This document shows positions 10,355 to 18,707 of a DNA stretch of 44,077 bases, piece by piece. A program made the translations under genes and the position numbers. Within the stretch, counting starts at the first letter, position 1. Each line of letters starts with the position of its first letter. The stretch comes from an uncultured Pseudomonadales bacterium (GTDB lineage: Bacteria; Pseudomonadota; Gammaproteobacteria; Pseudomonadales; UBA7434), in NCBI GenBank assembly GCA_943788835.1, contig CALSRU010000005.1, forward strand, positions 367,501-411,577. The letters run 5' to 3'. The notes under the pieces were generated by a model. The model had not been told where the DNA came from. It saw nothing but the letters and a program-made list of their open reading frames with translations, and did no database searches.

Positions 10355-12154
10355 TTAGTTACCAAGAAATTGCTCGGCCGTCAGGTCGTAACAGGTGCTA
10401 TCTAGGCTGGCCACCAGTTCTAAGCTGGCTTTTGATTTAGGTAGCTCATAGCGAAAGAAAAACGCTGTAGCGGCCAATTTTCCCGTATAGAAATCGCTAT
10501 CGCTGCTTTTTCCATCGGCCAATCCAGCTGTTGCCGCTACGGCTTGTTTTAACCACATCCATGCAATAACGGCGTGCCCCATCGCGTCAAGAAAAATAGT
10601 CGCGTTGGCCAGCGCCAATGATTTATCGTCACAGCAATTGACTGCCTCAATGGTGCGCTCAATCTGACATAGCGTATTCGTTAGTTGAGTGCAGTAATCA
10701 ACTAACTGCGGGTACGCCATGGCTGTATCGATAGTCAGTTGCACTTCTTCGCGCAAAATGACAACTGCCGCACCATTGTGCATGTTCACTTTGCGGCCCA
10801 AAATATCCAGCCCCTGAATTCCCCAAGTACCTTCGTGAATATGATTTAGGCGGTTGTCGCGGTAAAGACGTTCGACGGGATATTCCCTGGTGTAGCCGTA
10901 ACCTCCTAGAACTTGTATGGCTAACTTATTCGCCTCAAGGCAGTATTCAGACGGCCAAGACTTGCAGATGGGTGTGAGCAACTCCAACAGCAAGCCCATG
11001 CGCGCGTTTTGCGCCGCATCATCCGATACTTTTTGTTGGTCGATGATTTGCGAACTGTAGTACATAAGCATTTGTGCGCCTTCAATGAAGGCTTTTTGAG
11101 TCATCAGCATGCGCTTTATATCAGCGTGCTCCGAAATCATAACTTGCGGAAGTTCGGGGTTTTTATTATCCAAGGCTCGGCCCTGCGGGCGGTTGCGTGC
11201 ATAATCTAATGAGTAGAGATAGCCGCCCAAGGCGGTCATTACCGCAGACATGCCCACCGATATTCGCGCCTCATTCATCATGTGAAACATATTGGCAAGG
11301 CCCTGATTTTCTTGGCCGACCAAATAGCCGAAACAGTCACCACTTTCACCAAAATTCAGCAGGGTGTTGGTAGCGCCGCGACAACCCATTTTATGGTTGA
11401 GGCCAGCAAGAGCCACGTTATTGATCTCACCCAAGCTGCCGTCATCATTGACTCGTACTTTGGGTACAAGAAATAAAGATATACCCTTCACTCCCGGGGG
11501 ACCGCCGGGTACCTTGGCAAGAACCATGTGAACAATATTATCGGTTAAATCCTGCTCGCCACCTGAGATCCACATTTTGGTGCCAGAAATTTTATAGCTG
11601 CCGTCGGCCAATGGCTCGGCTTTGGTGCGTATGTCGGCCAGTGATGAGCCTGCCTGCGGCTCAGAAAGGCACATGGTGCCAAACCAATCACCTGCAACTA
11701 GCCTGCTCAGGTAAGTGTCTTTGAGTTCGTCAGAGCCGCAGGCATTGAGCATGTTGGCAACGCCCTGGGTTAAAAAAAGATAGATGTGGACAGGATTGTT
11801 GGCACAGACAAAAAGCCCATTGAGTGCTTGGTCGACCATCCACGGTAGCTGCATGCCGCCAATGTCGGCGTCGTAGCCTGAGGCACTTAAACCGGCTTCT
11901 TTAAATGCAGCAATGGCTTGCTTTAATTCTGGAATAGTCTCGACTTTGCCATCAATAAACTGGGGTTCATTGGCATCTAATTTTGCTGCGCACGGTAGGA
12001 ATTCGTCTTCGGCAATGGATTGACATAAGCTCAGCATGGCATCTAAAGACTCTCGATCATAGTCGGCATAGCGTTCCGACTTTAACAGTGTATCTAGGTC
12101 CAAAGCCTCATAAAGCATAAAGTCGAGGTCTCTGCGGTTGACGATCATTGACAT
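10355..12154 (-). CDS. acyl-CoA dehydrogenase, DmdC-like (600-residue class)
   Basis: A 599-residue FAD-dependent acyl-CoA dehydrogenase that makes a 2,3-enoyl-CoA. The long form, with extra N- and C-terminal parts, is the class that includes 3-methylmercaptopropionyl-CoA dehydrogenase (DmdC) of DMSP breakdown, though many members act on other acyl-CoAs. Visible features are MCLSEPQAGSSLADIRTKA (161-179, FAD/substrate region), KMWISGGE (193-200), the ARISVGM helix (296-302), VLGGYGYTREYPVERLYRD (415-433) and HEGTWGIQGLD (440-450) with Glu441 as the likely catalytic base. AGAGGA lies before the ATG on the minus strand. It is convergent with the sulfatase and has its own 419-bp upstream gap, so it is probably a single-gene unit. 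Confidence 0.9.
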   Translation of the reverse strand: MSMIVNRRDLDFMLYEALDLDTLLKSERYADYDRESLDAMLSLCQSIAEDEFLPCAAKLDANEPQFIDGKVETIPELKQAIAAFKEAGLSASGYDADIGGMQLPWMVDQALNGLFVCANNPVHIYLFLTQGVANMLNACGSDELKDTYLSRLVAGDWFGTMCLSEPQAGSSLADIRTKAEPLADGSYKISGTKMWISGGEQDLTDNIVHMVLAKVPGGPPGVKGISLFLVPKVRVNDDGSLGEINNVALAGLNHKMGCRGATNTLLNFGESGDCFGYLVGQENQGLANMFHMMNEARISVGMSAVMTALGGYLYSLDYARNRPQGRALDNKNPELPQVMISEHADIKRMLMTQKAFIEGAQMLMYYSSQIIDQQKVSDDAAQNARMGLLLELLTPICKSWPSEYCLEANKLAIQVLGGYGYTREYPVERLYRDNRLNHIHEGTWGIQGLDILGRKVNMHNGAAVVILREEVQLTIDTAMAYPQLVDYCTQLTNTLCQIERTIEAVNCCDDKSLALANATIFLDAMGHAVIAWMWLKQAVAATAGLADGKSSDSDFYTGKLAATAFFFRYELPKSKASLELVASLDSTCYDLTAEQFLGN

Positions 12155-12573
12155 GGGTATTCCTCTTTTTCATTGGAAGTTTGTGGCATGTTAACTGCGG
12201 CAGTTTGAGCGCTCAGTGCCTAAAGTCGCAAGCCAATCAATACTGGAAGTTGGGTAGTTTATTGGTGTAATGCGATTTACGCTATTTTTAGCCGGGAGGT
12301 ATTTCGCGTTTAATTATGCCGACTTTAGTCAGTTTGACAGCCCGAATGATAAGTGATTTTTATCTCCCTAGCTCGCTCATAAATTTTTATTAATCATTGG
12401 CAGTGACGCTACTGCTTTGGGCGCATAGATTCGTGTCTTCTGGTCCATGCCCTCTGATTTTTAAAAGCGGTTGGTTTGATTGGGTCAATATAGAAGTACT
12501 GGATATGGGCGCCTTGCCAGAGCGTGAAACGGATGCGCTTATTGTCGAGTGTCTTTTACTGGTACGAGGGTAT
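12155..12573. other. 419-bp gap between the acyl-CoA dehydrogenase and the cyclophilin gene
   Basis: No gene is supported. A TTG-started frame on the plus strand (12397-12672) runs into the antisense of the cyclophilin gene and looks spurious. The part next to 12154 should hold the acyl-CoA dehydrogenase promoter; I see the ribosome binding site but no clear -35/-10 or operator. No strong terminator is visible after the cyclophilin stop at 12574. Confidence 0.5.
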
Positions 12574-13368
12574 TTAGTCTTGTGCACGAGTACGGACTGT
12601 TTTTTTTACTCCGATGCTACATGCGGCAAGACCAAGCGCGGTTGCGAGAAGCCAAAAAAATGGCTGGGGTAGCATGGGTATATCAAAACTAGTGCTTTGC
12701 TCTGCATTGCTGATTATCACCAGATTATCTTGCGGAACAATAGCTGCGGGAGGTGTCCAGTTGCGCAGAGGCACGGCCGATCCTAGTGGCTCGAGGCCGA
12801 TAATACCGGTAACAGGTAGGGAGGCAATGGCATCAACCACATCCATGCCTTCAACGACGGTTGCAAATACTGTGAAGCCGCCATTCTGTTGGTCAAGGTT
12901 TGCTGAATTATCGGCTAGGTTGATAAACCATTGGCTTGTGGCGCTATCCGGATCGGTACCAAGCTTCGCCATAGCCACCGTGCCGCGAACATTAGACAGC
13001 GCAAACTCGTTTTCAATGGGAGGGTCGGTGGGTACATAGTTAAAGAGTGATTCATTAAAGCTGAAGCCGCCTCCCTGAATGATGAAGCCGCTTACGCTGC
13101 GGTGGATAAAGCTGTTGTTGTAGTCACCATCGTTTACATAGTTTAAAAAATTTTGCACATGACCTGGCGCAACATCGGGGTGCAGGTCGATTTCAATACC
13201 ACCCATGCTTGTTTCAAGGAGCACGCGCGGCTCTGCTATTGCGGCACAGGCAAGCAGGTTGGCCAGTATTAGCCCAACAAGATTCGCCCGCCAATACTTG
13301 GGTTTATAGGTCGCTTCCTTGTTGGCGCCCAGTAGGTCGAGCGTTATTCTTTTTTTAGATTGACCCAT
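12574..13368 (-). CDS. secreted cyclophilin-type peptidylprolyl isomerase with C-terminal anchor signal
   Basis: A 264-residue protein with a cyclophilin domain, which catalyses cis-trans isomerisation of prolyl bonds. After an unusually long basic N-terminus (about 30 residues) there is a hydrophobic export segment (NLVGLILANLLACAAIA). The domain follows: VLLETSMGGIEIDL, FLNYVNDGDYNNSFIHRSVSGFIIQGGGF (with the catalytic HR), RGTVAMAK, SATSQWFIN and FTVFATVVEGMDVVDAIA. Unlike ordinary periplasmic PpiA, it ends with IPMLPQ, a hydrophobic stretch and a basic tail (GVKKTVRTRAQD). This is a tripartite exosortase-type signal related in look to IPTL-CTERM. Its ATG lies 14 bases inside the upstream gene, so the two genes form an operon. 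No alternative Met lies between the start and the signal segment. Confidence 0.88.
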   Translation of the reverse strand: MGQSKKRITLDLLGANKEATYKPKYWRANLVGLILANLLACAAIAEPRVLLETSMGGIEIDLHPDVAPGHVQNFLNYVNDGDYNNSFIHRSVSGFIIQGGGFSFNESLFNYVPTDPPIENEFALSNVRGTVAMAKLGTDPDSATSQWFINLADNSANLDQQNGGFTVFATVVEGMDVVDAIASLPVTGIIGLEPLGSAVPLRNWTPPAAIVPQDNLVIISNAEQSTSFDIPMLPQPFFWLLATALGLAACSIGVKKTVRTRAQD

Positions 13369-14059
13369 GAGTTGGCTCTCTTTGTCTCGTCGTCGCTATT
13401 CTGCACAGCAATAAAAATAAAATGCCTAAAGCGGCCAGTGGCAAAACGGGTACCGTTGCTGACATCGGGGCGCCAACATTACCGTCGGCCACTACCCATA
13501 CAGCAAATTCAGCTGACTTTGGAAAGCCTGATTGCGTGCCAGAGCTGGTGTCAAAATAGGTGGCGCCTCCCAATCCCTCGTAGCCGGTCCAGTAAAGCGT
13601 ATTTTGAATATTTCTGAACAGGCCAAGGTTGGCTGAGTTGGCACCATCTGTGACGGCGCTGCCCGATAGGGCGCCAAAATTTTGAAAGTAATGATAGCCA
13701 AGCTCATTCGGCGTGTCGGCGGGAGCATCGCCGCAGGAAGCTCCTATGCAGTTTGATGCGGTAGGTTGTCGCCAGTTGGTTGTACCGAGGTAGCTATTTG
13801 CGCCTAGCTCGGCAGCGAAAGCCTCGGCGGTATCCCAGTTCATCGATCCGTCGCCATTAATACCTGCAACATAAGAATTAAGGCTATCTGCTAAGTTGGC
13901 GTCTGCAAGCCAGGTGATATCGAGAACGTCGTCGTAAACTCCTTCGTGGCCGTTGCTGAGGTCACCATCGAGGTCTACAGGAGCTAGCGCAGCATAGCCA
14001 GCCGCCGATGCGGTTAATATGTTGATCATGAAAGCAGCTTTAAGAGTGCGAAGCGTCAT
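13355..14059 (-). CDS. secreted DUF1566/Lcl-like protein with VPxLP C-terminal anchor
   Basis: About 234 residues from ATG 14059 (GGAACC upstream on the minus strand); an ATG at 14101 gives 248 residues but lacks a ribosome binding site and would put 14 extra residues before the signal peptide. The signal peptide runs from MTLRTLKAAF to about GYAALA. The body has LDITWLADANL, NWDTAEAFAAEL, GTTNWRQPT and LYWTGYEG, the pattern of Lcl/DUF1566 domain proteins, which are surface or secreted and linked to collagen-like or adhesin proteins in some bacteria. CIGASC holds two cysteines. The end is VPVLPL, hydrophobic LGILFLLLC, then RIATTRQR. It shares this signal type with the overlapping cyclophilin gene downstream, so both may be handled by the same sorting enzyme. 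The role is unknown. Confidence 0.75.
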   Translation of the reverse strand: MTLRTLKAAFMINILTASAAGYAALAPVDLDGDLSNGHEGVYDDVLDITWLADANLADSLNSYVAGINGDGSMNWDTAEAFAAELGANSYLGTTNWRQPTASNCIGASCGDAPADTPNELGYHYFQNFGALSGSAVTDGANSANLGLFRNIQNTLYWTGYEGLGGATYFDTSSGTQSGFPKSAEFAVWVVADGNVGAPMSATVPVLPLAALGILFLLLCRIATTRQREPTHGSI

Positions 14060-14366
14060 GGCTGGTTCCGAAAGAGTATGAGAAAAGTGCATCAGGTGCA
14101 TCGCACAGTTTAATACTTATAAAGCTCCGATTGAATGACTTTTGAGCGTTTTTTTGCTGGCTGGGCGGTTTACGCGTTGTCGACAGCCATTTGTTGATAG
14201 CGGTCAATTCAAACTATAGTCTATCGGGTCAAAATATAGCGGGGTGCTGACCCCGTGTGAGGCTCAAGGCGGGGTCGTTGTGTTGGTTATGCGCTCAGGT
14301 ATACACTCACTGTGCTGGTAGCTCTTGCCGGCCCGATTTGACTTAAACAAAAACGGGGGAAGGAAG

Positions 14367-14753
14367 ATGATTCAACGTAATATTCTGTTGTTGGCTGTCG
14401 TGTTCGCGCTGGTTGCATGCGGCGCAGATGATTCTGGTTCAAGTGCTATTGACAAAATAGGAGGCGCTGCAAAGAGTGCTGGTGAGGCAGCCAGTGATAT
14501 GAGCAAAGATGCGCTAGATGCCGTTGTGGACGTTGCTGACGAGGCTGCTGATGTTGTTATGGATGTGGCAGATAGCACTGCAGATGCGGCTGCTGGGCTT
14601 GCGGATGATGCCGTCGAGGCCGCGAGTGCGGCAGCGGGTGCGGCGAGTGACATGGCCGGTGATGCGATGAAGTCATCAGATGATATGGCTGATGATGCCG
14701 CAGAGAAGGTGGGCTCGGCTGCTTCCGAGAAAGCTGCTGCATTGATGCAGTAG
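14367..14753 (+). CDS. small Ala-rich lipoprotein
   Basis: 128 residues from ATG 14367, which follows GGGGGAAGGAAG; a frame start at 14325 is rejected because it adds a stretch before the signal peptide and has no ribosome binding site. The signal is MIQRNILLLAVVFALVAC with lipobox LVAC-G (Cys18 lipidated). The mature part is built of Ala, Asp, Ser, Val, Met and Gly (ADEAADVVMDVADSTADAA...), predicted as a long amphipathic helix with an 11-residue-like periodicity, similar to LEA- or Lpp-type coiled proteins. It has a coherent start, a lipobox and its own downstream hairpin. No named family is recognised; a periplasmic spacer or stress role is a guess. Confidence 0.75.
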   Translation: MIQRNILLLAVVFALVACGADDSGSSAIDKIGGAAKSAGEAASDMSKDALDAVVDVADEAADVVMDVADSTADAAAGLADDAVEAASAAAGAASDMAGDAMKSSDDMADDAAEKVGSAASEKAAALMQ

Positions 14754-14770
14754 TCATTCTCGGAGGGCTT

Positions 14771-14796
14771 GACCTAGTGTAGGTCTCAGCTTTTTT
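14771..14796 (+). terminator. probable terminator after the lipoprotein gene
   Basis: GACCT (14771-14775) pairs with AGGTC (14781-14785), then TCAGC and T6 (14791-14796). The stem is short and the T run is five bases away, so strength is doubtful. Confidence 0.4.
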
Positions 14797-14806
14797 GGTT
14801 TATAAA

Positions 14807-14843
14807 GCGGGCTAAGCGCCGTTTTTTGCGACGCTTAGCCCGC
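14807..14843. repeat. perfect 12-bp inverted repeat with T6 in the loop
   Basis: GCGGGCTAAGCG (14807-14818) and CGCTTAGCCCGC (14832-14843) are exact reverse complements around a 13-base loop CCGTTTTTTGCGA. There is no T run after the stem, so it is not a normal intrinsic terminator. It sits at the junction between the accessory block and the tRNA-tuf operon. It could be a transcript-protecting hairpin or a protein site. Confidence 0.6.
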
Positions 14844-14983
14844 CGCTTTACTCGGTCGACCCAAGGCTTTTATTTTTTGGCGTGCGCGGTCACTGCTGTT
14901 ACTGCTGGTCGGTCGCGCTCATCAGGCCGTTTCACAGCTAATTTTCGCTGCAACTTATCTCGCTAAATTCCCCCAAATATCTG

Positions 14984-15012
14984 TTGACATCAACGGCTTA
15001 GACTAGCACTAT
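14984..15012 (+). promoter_or_regulatory. sigma-70 promoter of the tRNA-Tyr-Gly-Thr-tuf operon
   Basis: A perfect -35 TTGACA (14984-14989), a 17-base spacer and CACTAT (15007-15012, weak -10), followed by a GC-rich discriminator GTCGCGCTC. Such a discriminator is typical of stable-RNA promoters under ppGpp control. The tRNA begins at 15027. It is the only good -35 box in the region. Confidence 0.6.
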
Positions 15013-15026
15013 GTCGCGCTCATTTT

Positions 15027-15110
15027 GGAGGGGTTCCCGAGTGGTCAAAGGGATCAGACTGTAAATCTGACGCGTAAGCTTCGGTGGTTCAAATCCACCT
15101 CCCTCCACCA
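15027..15110 (+). tRNA. tyrU: tRNA-Tyr(GUA)
   Basis: 84 nt with a long variable arm. Acceptor stem GGAGGGG/CCCTCC, the GTTCCCGAGTGGTCAAAGGG D region, anticodon loop CTGTAAA (GTA), GGTTCAAATCC T arm and encoded CCA. It is the first gene after the promoter at 14984. Confidence 0.97.
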
Positions 15111-15186
15111 GTTTTTTAAGTGTTTGATAAGTAAAGTGTTTTGCGCAAAGGGTTGGCAGGCCGGCTCGCAGTTTCAGGTTTAAGGT

Positions 15187-15260
15187 GCGGGTATAGTTCA
15201 ATGGTAGAACATCAGCCTTCCAAGCTGAATATGCGGGTTCGATTCCCGCTACCCGCTCCA
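15187..15260 (+). tRNA. glyT: tRNA-Gly(UCC)
   Basis: 74 nt, acceptor GCGGGTA/TACCCGC, D arm GTTCAATGGTAGAAC, anticodon loop CTTCCAA (TCC), T arm GGGTTCGATTCCC, encoded CCA. Same order as in E. coli tyrU-glyT-thrT. Confidence 0.97.
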
Positions 15261-15295
15261 AGTTTGATGTGCGCGCTTGTGGATGTAGGCAATGT

Positions 15296-15371
<76 letters not shown>

Positions 15372-15622
15372 TTTCTCTTACCCGGCGTTGCTTGGAATGT
15401 GTGCTGGGATGTGGAAGAGTTTGGTCAGTCTTGGTGTGTAGCGCTGCCGTAGAGTGGGTCTTGAGTACACGACAGGCTTATCAGTCGGGTGGTAGTTTCG
15501 AAAGGTCGGGCAAAAGCCAGGCGAGAGCAGGGTAAAGAAAAAAACATTTTTTAAAATCGGAACATGTCGATCTGCGACAATGTGTTAACCGTTTAACCAA
15601 CCGTCACTAGAGGTTAGTCACA

Positions 15623-16843
15623 ATGGCAAAAGCAAAGTTTGAACGCACGAAGCCCCACGTCAATGTGGGCACAATAGGTCACGTTGATCACGGTAAAACG
15701 ACGCTCACAGCAGCGTTAACGCGTGTTGCGGCAGAAATTTTTGGCGGTGAAGCGGTTGCGTTTGATGGCATCGATAATGCGCCAGAAGAAAAAGCGCGCG
15801 GTATAACTATCGCCACTTCACACGTTGAATACGATACGCCAGAGCGTCATTACGCTCACGTTGATTGCCCAGGTCACGCCGATTATGTAAAAAACATGAT
15901 TACGGGTGCTGCGCAAATGGACGGTGCGATTTTGGTTTGTGGTGCAACTGATGGCCCTATGCCACAAACACGCGAGCACATCTTGTTGTCGCGTCAGGTA
16001 GGTGTTCCTTACATCGTTGTGTTTTTGAACAAAGCCGACTTGCTAGCTGAAGATTGCGGCGGTGCTGGTTCAGAAGAATATAACGAGATGCTTGAGTTGG
16101 TAGAAATGGAGTTGCGTGAGCTGCTCGATACCTACGAATTCCCAGGTGACGATACGCCAATTATTCCAGGTTCAGCTTTGATGGCATTGGAAGGAAAAGA
16201 TGATCACGAGCTAGGTACTACTGCGGTGAAGACGCTGCTTGAAACGCTCGACAGTTATATCCCTGAGCCTGAGCGTGCGATTGATGGTGCATTCATTATG
16301 CCTATCGAAGATGTATTCTCTATTTCAGGTCGCGGTACGGTTGTTACCGGTCGTGTTGAGCGCGGTATTGTTAACACGGGCGATGAAGTTGAGATTGTTG
16401 GTATTAAAGAAACACAAACTACCACCTGTACGGGTGTTGAGATGTTCCGCAAGCTGCTTGACGAAGGTCGAGCTGGAGAGAACATTGGTGCGTTGTTGCG
16501 TGGTACTAAGCGTGAAGACGTAGAGCGTGGTCAAGTATTGGCTAAGCCGGGTAGCATCAATCCACACACTAAGTTTGAAGCTGAAGTGTATGTGTTGAGC
16601 AAAGACGAAGGTGGTCGTCACACGCCATTCTTTAAAGGCTATCGTCCACAGTTTTACTTCCGTACGACTGATGTGACGGGCGCTTGTGAATTGCCTGAAG
16701 GCGTTGAGATGGTAATGCCGGGAGATAACGTACAGATGAAGGTTGAGTTGATCGCACCGATTGCGATGGACGAAGGCCTGCGTTTTGCGATTCGTGAAGG
16801 TGGCCGTACTGTCGGTGCGGGCGTTGTAGCGAAGATTCTTTAG
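15623..16843 (+). CDS. tuf: elongation factor Tu
   Basis: The GTPase that delivers aminoacyl-tRNA to the ribosome; 406 residues, the length seen in Pseudomonadales-type EF-Tu. G1 GHVDHGKT (about 19-26), switch [16 protein letters not shown]3 DCPGH (81-85), G4 NKAD (136-139), G5 SAL, then the beta-barrel domains 2 and 3. GAGG lies before the ATG. It is cotranscribed with the upstream tRNAs as in E. coli tufB. The second tuf copy usual in gammaproteobacteria (in the rpsL operon) is not in the window. Confidence 0.98.
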   Translation: MAKAKFERTKPHVNVGTIGHVDHGKTTLTAALTRVAAEIFGGEAVAFDGIDNAPEEKARGITIATSHVEYDTPERHYAHVDCPGHADYVKNMITGAAQMDGAILVCGATDGPMPQTREHILLSRQVGVPYIVVFLNKADLLAEDCGGAGSEEYNEMLELVEMELRELLDTYEFPGDDTPIIPGSALMALEGKDDHELGTTAVKTLLETLDSYIPEPERAIDGAFIMPIEDVFSISGRGTVVTGRVERGIVNTGDEVEIVGIKETQTTTCTGVEMFRKLLDEGRAGENIGALLRGTKREDVERGQVLAKPGSINPHTKFEAEVYVLSKDEGGRHTPFFKGYRPQFYFRTTDVTGACELPEGVEMVMPGDNVQMKVELIAPIAMDEGLRFAIREGGRTVGAGVVAKIL

Positions 16844-16869
16844 TAGCCCCTGCGCTCATTGATAAAAGG

Positions 16870-16916
16870 CCGCCCTTGATGGGCGGTGATGAGAGTAGGC
16901 TTCCCGCATGGGCGGG
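16870..16916 (+). other. two hairpins between tuf and tRNA-Trp
   Basis: CCGCCC (16870-16875) pairs with GGGCGG (16881-16886), and CCCGC (16903-16907) pairs with GCGGG (16912-16916). Neither has a T run, so read-through into tRNA-Trp and secE is likely, perhaps with partial attenuation or processing. Confidence 0.5.
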
Positions 16917-16966
16917 CGCGTTAGTTTAAGAAGTAATGTTAGTTTGTAACTAGTTTGTCGGTTTAA

Positions 16967-17042
16967 AGGCCAGTAGCTCAATTGGCAGAGCGACGGTCTC
17001 CAAAACCGTAGGTTGGGGGTTCGATTCCCTCCTGGCCTGCCA
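16967..17042 (+). tRNA. trpT: tRNA-Trp(CCA)
   Basis: 76 nt, acceptor AGGCCAG/CTGGCCT, D arm GCTCAATTGGCAGAGC, anticodon loop CTCCAAA (CCA), T arm GGGGGTTCGATTCCCTC and encoded CCA. tRNA-Trp between tuf and secE is the arrangement known in pseudomonads and many relatives. Confidence 0.97.
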
Positions 17043-17175
17043 TTAACTGGCAAACCTAGCGCGTGTGCACGGCGACGCACTAAGCTGCTTTGTCGGCGGG
17101 CTCTATAGGCCTCTTTGGTTGGCAGGGTTTTTTAAAGTAAAAGCAGCAGTATTTGGAAGTATTGATAAAAACACT

Positions 17176-17541
17176 ATGAGTAAAGCTGAAACTAAAAATT
17201 CAACCATGAATATGGGGCTCTGGGCTTTATCGCTAGTGTTGGTTGCAGGTGGTATCTACGGCAACGTTTATTTCGGCGGTGAGTCTTTGCTGTATCGCGT
17301 GCTGGGCTTGCTGGCCGTTGCGATTGTGGCGGGCTTGGTTGCATTGCAGACAGTTGAAGGCACGGCTTTTTGGTTGTTGTTGAAAGGTGCTCGTACAGAA
17401 ATTAGAAAGGTTGTTTGGCCTACGCGTCAAGAGACGATGCAAACCTCGCTTCTAGTCTTGGCAGTGGTGGTGGTGGTAGGTTTTATTCTTTGGGGTCTCG
17501 ATACTCTTTTGGGATGGTCGGCTTCGCAATTTATTGGTTGA
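17176..17541 (+). CDS. secE: preprotein translocase subunit SecE
   Basis: 121-residue inner-membrane protein of the SecYEG channel, stabilising SecY. There are three hydrophobic segments: about 15-35, 42-63 and 90-112, the long three-helix form of gammaproteobacteria. The conserved cytoplasmic amphipathic hinge ARTEIRKVVWPTRQETMQT precedes the last helix. ATG 17176 (MSKAETK) is chosen over an open frame from 17065, whose first 37 residues do not fit the family. The ribosome binding site is poor (GGAAG at 17155-17159 is too far), so translation may depend on context. It lies 52 bases before nusG. Confidence 0.95.
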   Translation: MSKAETKNSTMNMGLWALSLVLVAGGIYGNVYFGGESLLYRVLGLLAVAIVAGLVALQTVEGTAFWLLLKGARTEIRKVVWPTRQETMQTSLLVLAVVVVVGFILWGLDTLLGWSASQFIG

Positions 17542-17593
17542 TAGGCATCGTGCTTATTAGCAGAGTACAACGGGTAGCGCACAAGGTAATTGA

Positions 17594-18127
17594 ATGAGTA
17601 AGCGTTGGTACGTAGTTCATGCATTCTCGGGCTTTGAGAAAAAGGTGCAGACATCGTTGCATGAGCGGATTGAGTTAGCCGGTATGCAAGAAAAGTTTGG
17701 TGAGATTCTTGTTCCCACTGAAGAAGTGGTGGAGATGAAAGCTGGCCAAAAACGTAAAAGTGAGCGCAAGTTCTTTCCAGGCTACGTGCTTGTAGAGATG
17801 GATCTTGATGATGAAAGCTGGCATTTGGTCAAAGAGACTCCGCGTGTCATGGGGTTTATAGGCGGTAAGGCTGACAAGCCTGCGCCTATTACAACAAAAG
17901 AAGCTGATGAGATTTTGCAGCGAATTCAGACAGGTGCTGAAGCGCCTAAGCCGAAGACGCTGTTCGAGCCCGGTGAGATGGTTCGTGTAACTGATGGTCC
18001 GTTCAACGACTTTAGTGGTGTGGTTGAAGAGGTTAACTACGAGAAGAGTCGTGTTCAGGTATCGGTATTAATCTTCGGGCGTTCAACTCCGGTTGAGCTC
18101 GAGTTTGGTCAGGTTGAAAAAACCTGA
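17594..18127 (+). CDS. nusG: transcription termination/antitermination factor NusG
   Basis: 177 residues. NusG binds RNA polymerase, and through its KOW domain contacts Rho or ribosomal S10. The N-terminal NGN domain starts [18 protein letters not shown] and includes [12 protein letters not shown]; the KOW domain is [25 protein letters not shown] near residues 123-148. Length equals the usual 177-181. AAGG lies 7 bases before the ATG. secE-nusG form the expected pair. Confidence 0.98.
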   Translation: MSKRWYVVHAFSGFEKKVQTSLHERIELAGMQEKFGEILVPTEEVVEMKAGQKRKSERKFFPGYVLVEMDLDDESWHLVKETPRVMGFIGGKADKPAPITTKEADEILQRIQTGAEAPKPKTLFEPGEMVRVTDGPFNDFSGVVEEVNYEKSRVQVSVLIFGRSTPVELEFGQVEKT

Positions 18128-18274
18128 GCAAATATAAATTGATAGAGTTTGTGCGGTCGCGATAACAGTTTTAACGTCGCAAAGTTTACAGTATAGATTC
18201 TTTCAGGGGAGCGTCGAAGTTCATTGTGAAATGGGCGAGGGGGCGTGTTTGAACCCAACTTAGGAGTGTTCCAA
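18128..18274 (+). promoter_or_regulatory. rplK leader with candidate L1 autoregulation site
   Basis: 147 bases between nusG and rplK. In E. coli a promoter lies here, and L1 binds the leader mRNA to repress L11-L1 translation. The stretch GGGGAGCGTCGAAG...GTGAAATGGGCGAGG (18207-18241) resembles the 23S L1 site in composition, but I could not fold it securely. TAGGAG (18261-18266) is the ribosome binding site. Confidence 0.3.
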
Positions 18275-18703
18275 ATGGCTAAGAAAGTCCAAGCTTATAT
18301 CAAGCTACAAGTGCCTGCAGGTCAGGCGAATCCCAGTCCACCTGTTGGTCCTGCGTTAGGTCAGCACGGCGTTAATATCATGGAGTTTTGTAAGGCGTTT
18401 AACGCCGAGACGCAAAGCCTTGAGCCAGGTCTGCCAACACCGGTTGTTATTACCGTTTACAGCGATCGCAGTTTTACCTTCATCAAAAAGACCCCTCCGG
18501 CTTCTGTGCTTTTGCGCAAAGCAGCCGGCATTCAAAAAGGCAGCGGCACGCCTAATACCAATAAAGTTGGTAAAGTGACCCGTGCGCAATTGGAAGATAT
18601 CGCGACCACTAAGATGGCCGATCTTAATGCTTCCGATATGGATGCTGCAGTGCGAATTATCGCAGGCAGTGCGCGTTCAGCAGGTATTGAGGTGGAGGGT
18701 TAA
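18275..18703 (+). CDS. rplK: 50S ribosomal protein L11
   Basis: 142 residues, the standard length. It binds the GTPase-associated region of 23S rRNA and is needed for RelA activation. [43 protein letters not shown] is the typical N-terminal domain with the proline-rich hinge; the C-terminal RNA-binding domain contains [18 protein letters not shown] 18275 follows TAGGAG; an upstream ATG-like frame start at 18245 adds ten residues not found in the family. Four bases separate it from rplA. Confidence 0.98.
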   Translation: MAKKVQAYIKLQVPAGQANPSPPVGPALGQHGVNIMEFCKAFNAETQSLEPGLPTPVVITVYSDRSFTFIKKTPPASVLLRKAAGIQKGSGTPNTNKVGKVTRAQLEDIATTKMADLNASDMDAAVRIIAGSARSAGIEVEG

Positions 18704-18707
18704 AAAG

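Noticed and set aside
12397..12672. Plus-strand frame with a TTG start
   Set aside because: Its second half is antisense to the cyclophilin gene and its start has no ribosome binding site.
14240..14255. CGGGGT/ACCCCG hairpin between divergent genes
   Set aside because: No T run and only 6 bp; may be a site for a regulator but nothing supports a specific role.
7825..15026. Genomic island inserted at tRNA-Thr by an integrase
   Set aside because: No integrase, no transposase and no direct repeat of the tRNA 3' end was found by eye, so the mechanism is not supported, although the split is real.
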